A stretch of 64,000 bases of DNA, from the NCBI RefSeq assembly GCF_008274585.1, contig NZ_VTRT01000004.1, forward strand, positions 310,001-374,000, in the 5' to 3' direction. Below, piece by piece: positions 18,940-27,481 of this stretch; positions within the stretch are counted from its first letter, which is position 1; each line of letters begins with the position of its first letter. This DNA is from Pedobacter sp. BS3 (GTDB taxonomy: Bacteria; Bacteroidota; Bacteroidia; Sphingobacteriales; Sphingobacteriaceae). The notes under the pieces were generated by a model. That model did no database searches. It was not told the origin of the DNA and was given only the letters and a program-made list of their open reading frames with translations. The position numbers and the translations under genes were made by a program.

Positions 18940-19453
18940 TGTAAAGGCAAGAGGGTTTTAAGTTGTAAGTTTTACGTTGTACGTGGCTGATGGCTTATGG
19001 TTCATAGCGGATAGTCCGGAAGTTAGAAAGACCGAAAGTCCGGAAGCTTACTCCCTCCCTTGCGCCATCGCTAAAGCTAAGGCGGCACGCGGTTGGGAGG
19101 GTCGGGGTGGGCCACGTTCCTGGTTTCTTACCTGCTGCCTGCAACTTGCAAGCTATGGCCTATCAATTGAAAGTTTATGTAAGAAAGTCTATTTGCTTGT
19201 TAAAAAGATGGACTTTGTTTGATGATATCCCGGGCAATTTTTCTAAATATTTAACTCTATAGGTATTTTGGTGAGGTTTTTCGCAGTTTTATTTAATTGA
19301 AATGAAATCGGGGATATCTTTAATGGATAAGAAGAATGTCCATTATTTTCCTAAAAACCTCTATTTATAAGCCTCGGTTTAACTCTAATCTTTGTCTAAG
19401 AAAATTGTTATCCGAGTAAACCAATTATTCCAAACTTCTAAATTTTAAGCAAT
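18940..19453. other. Repeat-containing region and leader before the polysaccharide locus
   Basis: 514 bp without a credible gene. The left part (18983-19037) is an inverted copy of 11968-12030, and 19048-19120 contains a GC-rich stretch sharing GCCCACCCCGAC (on the minus strand) with 11389-11400. The frame at 18977-19222 simply translates these repeats. The right part is AT-rich and should hold the promoter of the first susC. A degenerate candidate is TTTA (19364-19367), 19 nt, AATCTTTG (19387-19394), giving a leader of about 55 nt. Confidence 0.5.
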
Positions 19454-22400
19454 ATGAAAAAAAACATACTCATTCTTACATGGGTATTCTCCTTGTTGCT
19501 GTGCGGGCGAAGTTTCTCTCAAACAGTAACGGTTAAAGGAAAGGTAATGGAGGGCAATGAGCCTGTACCAGGAGCCAGCGTACGTGTAAAAAATACCAAC
19601 ATCGGTACCAGCACGGATGCTGACGGAGAGTTCTCAGTAAATGCACCGGCAAACGGTGTTCTGGTCATTACCTCGCTGGGGTACATTACCCGGGAAATAC
19701 CCGTAAACAACAAAACGTTTATCACCGTAAACCTGCAAACTAACCAGAAAGAATTAGATGAGGTTGTTGTAGTGGGTTATGGTGAGCAAAAGAAGCTAAC
19801 CCTTACCGGGGCGATTTCAACTGTTTCGGGGGCCGATCTGGTAAAAGCGCCTGTAGCCGGTATCAGTAACGCTTTAATCGGTATGGCGGCAGGTATATCG
19901 GCAGTTCAAAAATCCGGAGAATTTGGAAGTGACAAGGCTACCATTTACATCCGGGGAAGGGCTACTCTGAATAGTGGGGGAAGGGAGCCCCTGATTATGA
20001 TTGATGGGGTAGCACGGGATACCTATAATAACCTTGATCCTAATGAGATAGAATCCATCAGTATTTTAAAAGATGCCTCAGCTACAGCTGTGTACGGTGT
20101 TCAAGGTGCTAACGGCGTAATCCTGATTACTACGAAACAAGGTAAGCCGGGAAAACCACAAGTAAATGTTACCACGAATGCCGCGGCCATTCAGCCTACC
20201 ATTTTACCGAAATATCTTGGTTCATACGATTACGCTGTGCTAAGGAATGAGGCCGAGGTAAACGGGGGGAAAACACCTACGTTTACCCAGGAGGATCTGG
20301 ATCTTTATAAGTCCGGTGCCGACCCGATCTTTCATCCCAGTAATGATCTGATCAATGACCTGATCAAACCCTTTTCATTTCAGCAGCAGTATAATACCAA
20401 CATTTCGGGTGGTACCGATAAAATGCGATACTATACCTCATTAGGCTACTTTAATCAAAGCGGGGGATATAAGAAACCGGAGCAAAGCCTGGGATTTCCG
20501 TTTAAGCAAAACTATGATAAGTATAATGTCAGGATGAATTTTGATTTCAATGTTAATAAAGACCTGACTGTATCGCTTAAATTAGGTAACCAGATCACCA
20601 ATAACTATATTCCGAACGGAGGCGCCTGGGGAGCTTTTGATAAAGCAGCTAACCGGCCGCCTATGACGAGCCCGTTATTTGTTGACGGTAAATATATTGA
20701 GAAAGTTATTGGTTTACCCGGTGCTAATAGTAATTTACCCAATTTTAATCCCTGGGGTGATGCCGGGCCAACGAGCACTGTGGGAGCATTTATTACAGAG
20801 GATTATTCCAGCACCCTGAATACCAATCTATCAGTAAACTATAAGCTGGATAAAGTTACACCCGGCTTATCGGTAAGGGCTATGGGTGCTTATGACAGTT
20901 ATTACTTAAAACACAAGGTTAGAACCAGTAATTTTCCGAAGTGGACGGTTGTAAAGGACGCTAATGCCCCCGAAGGTTACCGTTTATACCAAAGCTCAGA
21001 TGATGGCCCTTTTACCAGTTTATCTGAAGGTATTGGCGATGCCAATAAAGTGCGTAAGGTGTATACAGAAGCAGCCATTGACTATAAGCGCTCTTTCAAT
21101 TCAACGCACAATGTCAGCGGTTTGATATTGGGTAACTTTTCCAGGGAGGTTGCTCCTGCTATGCTATATAAATTACCTCATGTTTATTTAGGCATAGTTT
21201 CCAGGGTTACCTACGATTATAAGAATCGTTATATGACCGAAGTGAATATGGGGTACAACGGTTCCGAGCAATTTCCCGAAGGCAAGCGCTTTGGCTTTTT
21301 TCCTTCCTTCTCGCTGGGATGGATACCTACAAACGAGCCCTTTTTTCCAAAGAACGACTATGTTTCGTTTATCAAGTTCAGGGGCTCGTATGGTGTAGTA
21401 GGGAATGACCAGATTGGAGGACAACGATATTTATACCTTGATCCACCATATACGCTCTCCAATGGAGGAAATCAGGCGGTTACATTTGGTAACCCGGGTG
21501 TGGATTTTGCCCGGTATAATATGTATAAAGAAGGCGCTATTGGAAATCATGATGTTACCTGGGAGCGGTCCAAGAAACTGGATATTGGCGCAGAAATAAA
21601 GTTCTTTAACGATAGGTTATCCTTTACCGGCGATTATTTCAGAGAAAAGCGGGATAACATTTTATGGAATTTGAGCACAGTACCTGAACTTGTAGCGGCA
21701 GCATTACCACCGGCCAATATCGGTAAAGTAAATAACCACGGTTTCGAATTAGAGCTGGGATGGGACGGCAAAGTTAACCAGGTGCAATACTGGGTAAAAG
21801 GAAGCTATTCGTTTGCCCGCAATAAGATCATTTTCCAGGATGAGGCCAGTCGTAAGTATGAATATTTGTTAAGAACCGGCCGGTCGCTGGGGCAATACTT
21901 CGGTTTAACGTACGAAGGCTTTTACAATACCATAGATGAGATCAATGCCGGTCCGCAGTCAAAATGGGCTACGGGAGGTTTGCAGCCTGGTGATATGAAA
22001 TATAAGGATTTAGATAATAGTGGTATTATCGATGACGATGATATGGGGCCTGTTGGATATTCAGACTGGCCGGAGATTGCCTATACCATGCAGGGCGGTT
22101 TTTCATGGAAAGGATTTGATCTGTCTGTGTTATTCCAGGGAACAGCCCACGTATCGGTAAGCTTTAGCTCGGCTGCCGCATATCCCTTTGTATCATCGTG
22201 GGGATCTGCCCAGGAATGGCATTTAGAGCGCTGGTCGCAGGAGCGGTATGACAATGGTGAGAAAATTGACTTCCCGAGGGTAGAGCTTTCTCCGGATCAG
22301 GGACATAATTATAAGCCTTCCAGCTTCTGGATACAGGATGCATCGTACATACGCTTAAAAAACCTGGAGCTGGGTTACCGGTTCACCGCAAAATCATTGA

Positions 22401-22561
22401 AAAGGATCGGGTTAAATTCCATGCGGGTGTATGTGAGCGGTAATAACCTCATTACCTGGGATCACCTGAAATACAGTAAAGATCCGGATGCCCGTGAAGC
22501 ATGGGGACGTGTATACCCTACCATGCGGGTGTTTAACGGAGGGGTTAATTTTCAATTTTAA
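19454..22561 (+). CDS. SusC/RagA-type TonB-dependent receptor 1
   Basis: A 1035-residue outer-membrane importer for oligosaccharides, working with the SusD lipoprotein encoded next. In order: signal peptide (MKKNILILTWVFSLLLC), carboxypeptidase-regulatory-like domain (about 24-105, VKGKVMEGNEPVPGASVRVK), TonB-box region DEVVVVGYGEQKK, plug domain (about 115-230, ending YGVQGANGVILITTKQGKPG) and a long beta-barrel ending in GGVNFQF. All parts of a standard SusC are present. It is the first gene of the locus, 17 bp before SusD 1. The substrate is inferred only from the enzymes downstream. Confidence 0.97.
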   Translation: MKKNILILTWVFSLLLCGRSFSQTVTVKGKVMEGNEPVPGASVRVKNTNIGTSTDADGEFSVNAPANGVLVITSLGYITREIPVNNKTFITVNLQTNQKELDEVVVVGYGEQKKLTLTGAISTVSGADLVKAPVAGISNALIGMAAGISAVQKSGEFGSDKATIYIRGRATLNSGGREPLIMIDGVARDTYNNLDPNEIESISILKDASATAVYGVQGANGVILITTKQGKPGKPQVNVTTNAAAIQPTILPKYLGSYDYAVLRNEAEVNGGKTPTFTQEDLDLYKSGADPIFHPSNDLINDLIKPFSFQQQYNTNISGGTDKMRYYTSLGYFNQSGGYKKPEQSLGFPFKQNYDKYNVRMNFDFNVNKDLTVSLKLGNQITNNYIPNGGAWGAFDKAANRPPMTSPLFVDGKYIEKVIGLPGANSNLPNFNPWGDAGPTSTVGAFITEDYSSTLNTNLSVNYKLDKVTPGLSVRAMGAYDSYYLKHKVRTSNFPKWTVVKDANAPEGYRLYQSSDDGPFTSLSEGIGDANKVRKVYTEAAIDYKRSFNSTHNVSGLILGNFSREVAPAMLYKLPHVYLGIVSRVTYDYKNRYMTEVNMGYNGSEQFPEGKRFGFFPSFSLGWIPTNEPFFPKNDYVSFIKFRGSYGVVGNDQIGGQRYLYLDPPYTLSNGGNQAVTFGNPGVDFARYNMYKEGAIGNHDVTWERSKKLDIGAEIKFFNDRLSFTGDYFREKRDNILWNLSTVPELVAAALPPANIGKVNNHGFELELGWDGKVNQVQYWVKGSYSFARNKIIFQDEASRKYEYLLRTGRSLGQYFGLTYEGFYNTIDEINAGPQSKWATGGLQPGDMKYKDLDNSGIIDDDDMGPVGYSDWPEIAYTMQGGFSWKGFDLSVLFQGTAHVSVSFSSAAAYPFVSSWGSAQEWHLERWSQERYDNGEKIDFPRVELSPDQGHNYKPSSFWIQDASYIRLKNLELGYRFTAKSLKRIGLNSMRVYVSGNNLITWDHLKYSKDPDAREAWGRVYPTMRVFNGGVNFQF

Positions 22562-22578
22562 TTATAATAGTTTTTGAT

Positions 22579-24351
22579 ATGAAACGAAACGTATTCAATA
22601 AAATACTTGTAGTAAGTATGAGTATATTGATGCTGACCTCCTGTACCAAATACCTGGAAAAACCGGAGAGCAGCGACATCAAAATAGATGATATTTTTTC
22701 TTCGGCCGAGCGGACAGAGCAGTTTTTATGGACTGTTTATCAAACATGCTCTATCTTTGAATTTCCGTATTACTGGGCATCCGGCGAAAATGGCTATTAC
22801 CATTACGGCGCAACGTACACTATTGTAGCTGCGGCTGATGATGAAGCCGACGCTTATTCGAATATTACAGGAGCTGAAGCTTTCAATAAAGGGAACTGGA
22901 GCTCAAGCGATATTTACTGGTATGAATTCAGAAGCGAATTTTGTTACAAGGGGATCCGTAATGCCAACCTGTTCATAGAAAATATCGACAAAGCCCCTTT
23001 CTCGGATAAAGAAAAAGCGTCGATGAAAGCAGAAGCCATTTTTCTACGGGCTTTAATGCACTTTGATCTGATGCAACGTTTAGGCGGGGTTGCCATTGTT
23101 GACAAATCGTTGAAAGTAACCAGTGCCGAAGATGTCCCCGAGGTACGTATTCCACGAAGCACCTATGAGGAGACTGTAAACTTTATCGTGAAAAGCTGCG
23201 ATGACGCCGCAAAAGATCTGCCCAATAGCTACCCAAGCAAGTACCGTGGCCGGATTGTTAAAGGAGCGGCATTGGCATTAAAAGCCAGGACACTATTATA
23301 TGCAGCCAGCCCCTTGTTTAATTCGGCGCAGTCGTATGTGCCGGTAGCCGATCCTGAATTGCGGAAAATGATAGGTTATACCAATTACGACCCTCACCGT
23401 TGGCAGCTGGCAGCAGATGCCAGCAAAGCGGTTTTAGACTGGGCCGCAAATGAAAGTGGGTGGTGTAAATTGTACCGTGAAAAAAGTAACCTGGTTGACC
23501 GTTACGAGGAGATATTTATTAATCCAAGTGTAAACGAGACCATACTGGATGCCGGATTTATGGGTACAAGTACGAACAACTATTTTGTACGTTTCATGAC
23601 TCCGGGAACAGTAGTTTACACCGGTACAGACCCAATTAATATCGGTGTTACGCTTAATTTTACTAAGTTCTATCAGAAAGCAGACGGTACCGACCAAACC
23701 TGGGATGAGCAACCCGGAGTTAATTATCCTTATTCAGAGTACCGCAGGAAATTGAAAGAGTTAGAGCCTCGTTTCCAGGCATCAGTATTCTATTCCGGCG
23801 AGGAATGGGCACGGGGAACCGGTACCGTTTATCACTTTTATGAGCAGCATGGCAAATTGCTGGATGCCTATAATGGCGTTGGTTTCCTGCGCAAATTTGT
23901 GAAAGGCGTTAGAAACGGTTCTAATCCTCCTCCAAAATGGATCACCTTCCGTTTAGCTGAATTTTACCTCAATTATGCCGAAGCGTTGAATGAGGTTAAT
24001 GGCGATCCCAACCAGATCACCTGGGCAATTAACGAGATCAGGGACCGGGCCGGTATGCCTGGATACTCCTATACCAACCAGGAAGATATGCGTAATAAAA
24101 TTCACCGGGAGCGGGGTGTAGAGCTTGCGTTTGAAGAGCACCGGTATTTTGATGTACGCCGCTGGAAAATTGCCGGAAATGAAGGAGTAATGAAAGGCGG
24201 AATGTATGGTCTCCGTTTAGTAGGAGGAAGCAGCCCAACCTATCATTTAGAGAAGTTTGAAGACCGGGTGTGGGATGATAAGATGTATCTGTATCCGTTC
24301 AGGATCAGTGAAATTAACCTCGGATACATTGTTCAGAATCCCGGATGGTAA
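22579..24351 (+). CDS. SusD/RagB-type surface glycan-binding lipoprotein 1
   Basis: A 590-residue lipoprotein that forms the lid of the SusC 1 channel and captures glycan at the cell surface. The signal peptide ends in the lipobox LTSC with Cys22, followed by TKYLEKPESSDI. Typical SusD features are the TPR-like helices with FLRALMHFDLMQRLGGVAIVD, the KGAALALKARTLLYAASPLFN segment, and the C-terminal RERGVELAFEEHRYFDVRRWK followed by a YPFRISEINLG closing motif. Gene order and the 17-bp gap show cotranscription with SusC 1. Confidence 0.97.
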   Translation: MKRNVFNKILVVSMSILMLTSCTKYLEKPESSDIKIDDIFSSAERTEQFLWTVYQTCSIFEFPYYWASGENGYYHYGATYTIVAAADDEADAYSNITGAEAFNKGNWSSSDIYWYEFRSEFCYKGIRNANLFIENIDKAPFSDKEKASMKAEAIFLRALMHFDLMQRLGGVAIVDKSLKVTSAEDVPEVRIPRSTYEETVNFIVKSCDDAAKDLPNSYPSKYRGRIVKGAALALKARTLLYAASPLFNSAQSYVPVADPELRKMIGYTNYDPHRWQLAADASKAVLDWAANESGWCKLYREKSNLVDRYEEIFINPSVNETILDAGFMGTSTNNYFVRFMTPGTVVYTGTDPINIGVTLNFTKFYQKADGTDQTWDEQPGVNYPYSEYRRKLKELEPRFQASVFYSGEEWARGTGTVYHFYEQHGKLLDAYNGVGFLRKFVKGVRNGSNPPPKWITFRLAEFYLNYAEALNEVNGDPNQITWAINEIRDRAGMPGYSYTNQEDMRNKIHRERGVELAFEEHRYFDVRRWKIAGNEGVMKGGMYGLRLVGGSSPTYHLEKFEDRVWDDKMYLYPFRISEINLGYIVQNPGW

Positions 24352-24401
24352 GGCTATGTTACGGAATATAACAAGTGTGTTTATTAGAAACAAACCTAAT
24401 T

Positions 24402-24505
24402 ATGAACCGAACATGATGGCAGGCAATTACACAGGAAGCTTAAGAAGAATGATATATCATTCTATGTGCTCCGCCATCCCATTTAAAAACAAAAAATATT
24501 GTCAG
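24402..24505 (+). repeat. Structured leader repeat, copy 1, before SusC 2
   Basis: About 104 bp directly upstream of the SusC 2 start that closely matches the segment before SusD 2 (27379-27481). Both begin with ATGAACCGAACATGATGGC and end with CCATTTAAAAAC, AAAAAATATT and TCAG just before the ATG. This copy contains a perfect 18-bp palindrome AGAATGATATATCATTCT (24436-24453), enclosed by GATGGC (24415-24420) and GCCATC (24473-24478). A regulatory or RNA-processing role is inference. Confidence 0.6.
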
Positions 24506-27367
24506 ATGAAACATCAATTCAATAAAAATATATCCGCACAACCTGGTGTTACGGGCCTGAGCTTTTCAGGGCTTAGGTTGAAAAAGGTTGTGCCGCTATT
24601 GCTATGCTGCTCCGCATTTTTGCTTAAGCTGAACGCACAGCCTGTTCAGTACGAAGCCAATGTTGATTCGATAGCCCGGGTAGCTTATGGTACACAAGCC
24701 AAAGACCAGGTTACTTCAGCAATATCGAGTGTGAGCGGAGCCGAGCTGCGTAAAATTCAAACCGCAACCTTAACCAATGCCTTGATCGGTAAGCTGCCGG
24801 GAGTAACCATTATGGGTACAGGCGGGGCGCCCGGTTTTGATGAGCCCAGCATTACAGTACGTGGACAGCATACCTCGTTAAGTAATGGCGTTTTACTTCT
24901 TGTAGATGGCATCCAGGTTAATAACATCAGCTTTTTATCGCCCGATGAGATTGAAAGCGTAACCGTGTTGAAGGATGCTGCGGCATTAGCCTTATATGGG
25001 GCCAAAGGTGGAAACGGCGTATTGCTGGTAACTACCCGGCGGGGGAATCTCAGCAATAAAACAAATATTTCACTAAACGCCAGGTACGGCTCCCAGTCGG
25101 CAATACAGTTGCCCAAGCTGGCCAACTCGTATGACTTTGCCAGGCTTTATAATGAAGCGAGGCAGAATGATGGATTGCCGCCTACCTATACAGCCACCCA
25201 GTTAGAAGGTTACCGGTTGGGAACAGATCCTTACCTGTATCCCAATGTAAACTGGTTTGACGAGATCCTTCGAAAAAATTCGCCGATACAGGATTACTCC
25301 GTAACCTTTGACGGAGGCAACCAGACCGCCAAATACTTCGTAATGGCAGGTTTTATGAATAACCAGGGTTTATATGCAGGTACAGACCAGACACATAATT
25401 CTAACCTGAACTACAACTGCTTAAATTTCAGGGCCAACCTTGATCTGAACCTGTCCAAAGGCTTTTCTGCCCAGGTGGGTTTGGGAGGAAATATCCAGGA
25501 CCGGAGATTTCCGCCTGTAGCTACGGCAACCTTCTGGCAGAACATGATCACTTATGCACCTAATTTGTATTCTGTAAGAACCCCGGATGGCCGGGTTACA
25601 GGTTCGGCAAATTATCCGAGCAACCCTTTGGGCGATCTGTTAGAAAGAGGTTATCAGTCCCGGCATGACCGTAACATCCAGATGAATGTGCGGGCTACCC
25701 AGAAGCTTGATTTTATAACAGATGGATTAAAAATATTCGGAGCGGTATTGTTTGATAACCTGTTACAAAACCGGTATGATAAAACCCGTAACTACGCCTA
25801 CTACGAGCCATTGCTGACCACCGGATCAAACGGACAGGATTCTATTTATTATCAGCAACAGGGACTGGATTCAGATTTGTCGGTAGTTACCGGTAATGAC
25901 TACGAAAACAACCGTATCATTTTTCAGGGTGGTTTTGATTTCGACCGCAAGTTTAACCAGCACGAAGTGGGAGGAATGATCTTCTTCCAGCAGGATAAAT
26001 ATACGGTGTTAGGCAACCAGTCGGCTTTTGCCATGCAAAACCTGGCAGGCCGCATAACCTATAACTACAAAGAGAAATATTTTGCCGAAGGTGCTTTTTC
26101 GTACAGCGGCCTGGAGAATTATCCTCCGGGACACCGGTTCGGTTTCTTCCCGGCAATTTCAGCTGCCTGGTTAATGCATAAAGAAGATTTCTTAAAATCA
26201 AGCAAATGGATCAATTACCTGAAGCTGCGTGCATCTGCCGGTATGGTTGGTAATGACCGTGGCGCTTCACGCTTTAACTACAACCAGTATTGGGGCACGG
26301 CCAGCAGCCAGGGCTATTATTTCGGAACCGGACAGAACTTTTCCAGCGCACTGGTACAGTTGGGAATGGCAAATCCGGATATCACCTGGGAAACAGGGCG
26401 CATTCTTAACTTTGGTGTAGATGCTGCCTTGTTTAACAACAAGCTGAGCATAAATGCCGATGTATTCCATGAAAACCGTTCGGATATTCTGGTAAATATG
26501 TCAGGTGTTACATCCGCATTAGCAGGTTATACGGCGGGTGTAACAGCCAATAAGGGCCGCGTAATTGATTACGGAACAGAAATAGCCGCAACCTATAATG
26601 GCGATGCCGGTAAGGTTAAATATTATGTAGGCGGACAGTTTACGTATGCGTTCAACAAGATCAAGGAGAGCTATGAAACCCCTAAAAAAGAAACCTATAG
26701 TTACCGCCAGGGTCACCCGGTTGGACAATATTTTGGACTGGAAGCTATAGGCTATTTCAGAGATGAAAGTGATATTATATCCAGCCCGGTGCAAACCTTT
26801 TCTACGGTACGCCCCGGCGATTTAAAATACAAAGATCAGAATGGCGATGGCATAATCGATGTGAACGATCAGATCGCTATTGGTAAGGCAAACTATCCGC
26901 AGATCAATTATGGAGTGAATACCGGTGTTGCCTTTAACGGGTTTAATCTCGACCTGTTCTTCCAGGGTGTAGCTAACCGGAGCGTGTATCTGAGTGGCTA
27001 CCTGTTTCAGCCATTTACCAATAATGCCAATGTGTTAGATTGGGCAGTAAACGGTCGCTGGACTCCCGAAACCCGTGCCACCGCTACATATCCCAGGTTA
27101 ACAACACAGTCTAATGCCAATAATTACCAGGCATCGACATTCTGGGTACGTAACGCCAATTTTTTAAGGCTTAGAAATATTGAATTAGGCTATACCTTAT
27201 CTAAAAAAGCGGTAGCTAAAATGGGGCTTGAAAGCATTAAGTTTTATGTAAGCGGTATGAACTTACTTACATGGGATGACTTAGCTGTTGATGTTGACCC
27301 CGAAACGTTGAGTATGGGATATCCTACGCTGAAATCCTACTCGGCCGGAATTAGTGTTAAATTTTAA
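24506..27367 (+). CDS. SusC-like TonB-dependent receptor 2, without the N-terminal regulatory-like domain
   Basis: A predicted outer-membrane importer of 953 residues. The ATG at 24506 gives a signal peptide (LRLKKVVPLLLCCSAFLLKLNAQ). A longer open frame back to 24257 overlaps SusD 1 and runs through the repeated leader, so it is rejected. Unlike SusC 1, the mature protein has no carboxypeptidase-regulatory-like domain. It goes within about 20 residues to SIARVAYGTQAKDQVTSAIS, a TonB-box-like remnant of the usual VVVGYGTQ motif, and then to the plug (ALIGKLPGVTIMG ... LYGAKGGNGVLLVTTRRG) and barrel, ending AGISVKF. The barrel is full-length. It is paired with SusD 2. Confidence 0.93.
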   Translation: MKHQFNKNISAQPGVTGLSFSGLRLKKVVPLLLCCSAFLLKLNAQPVQYEANVDSIARVAYGTQAKDQVTSAISSVSGAELRKIQTATLTNALIGKLPGVTIMGTGGAPGFDEPSITVRGQHTSLSNGVLLLVDGIQVNNISFLSPDEIESVTVLKDAAALALYGAKGGNGVLLVTTRRGNLSNKTNISLNARYGSQSAIQLPKLANSYDFARLYNEARQNDGLPPTYTATQLEGYRLGTDPYLYPNVNWFDEILRKNSPIQDYSVTFDGGNQTAKYFVMAGFMNNQGLYAGTDQTHNSNLNYNCLNFRANLDLNLSKGFSAQVGLGGNIQDRRFPPVATATFWQNMITYAPNLYSVRTPDGRVTGSANYPSNPLGDLLERGYQSRHDRNIQMNVRATQKLDFITDGLKIFGAVLFDNLLQNRYDKTRNYAYYEPLLTTGSNGQDSIYYQQQGLDSDLSVVTGNDYENNRIIFQGGFDFDRKFNQHEVGGMIFFQQDKYTVLGNQSAFAMQNLAGRITYNYKEKYFAEGAFSYSGLENYPPGHRFGFFPAISAAWLMHKEDFLKSSKWINYLKLRASAGMVGNDRGASRFNYNQYWGTASSQGYYFGTGQNFSSALVQLGMANPDITWETGRILNFGVDAALFNNKLSINADVFHENRSDILVNMSGVTSALAGYTAGVTANKGRVIDYGTEIAATYNGDAGKVKYYVGGQFTYAFNKIKESYETPKKETYSYRQGHPVGQYFGLEAIGYFRDESDIISSPVQTFSTVRPGDLKYKDQNGDGIIDVNDQIAIGKANYPQINYGVNTGVAFNGFNLDLFFQGVANRSVYLSGYLFQPFTNNANVLDWAVNGRWTPETRATATYPRLTTQSNANNYQASTFWVRNANFLRLRNIELGYTLSKKAVAKMGLESIKFYVSGMNLLTWDDLAVDVDPETLSMGYPTLKSYSAGISVKF

Positions 27368-27378
27368 AAGGCTTTACG

Positions 27379-27481
27379 ATGAACCGAACATGATGGCGAG
27401 CAATCACGCAATGGTATGAAAAGAATAAGATGCCATCATGTGAGCTCCATCTGTCCATTTAAAAACAAAAAATATTTTCAG
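27379..27481 (+). repeat. Structured leader repeat, copy 2, before SusD 2
   Basis: Second copy of the leader at 24402-24505. Here ACATGATGGC (27388-27397) is fully complementary to GCCATCATGT (27432-27441), so pairing between GATGGC and GCCATC is kept in both copies although the intervening sequence differs. Both copies contain the mini-frame ATG AAC CGA ACA TGA. Confidence 0.6.

Noticed and set aside
18977-19222. 81-codon ORF before the first susC
   Set aside because: Most of it translates a repeat that is present inverted at 11968-12030.
24257-24505. Long N-terminal extension of SusC 2
   Set aside because: It overlaps SusD 1 and the leader repeat, and would bury the signal peptide about 110 residues inside the protein.
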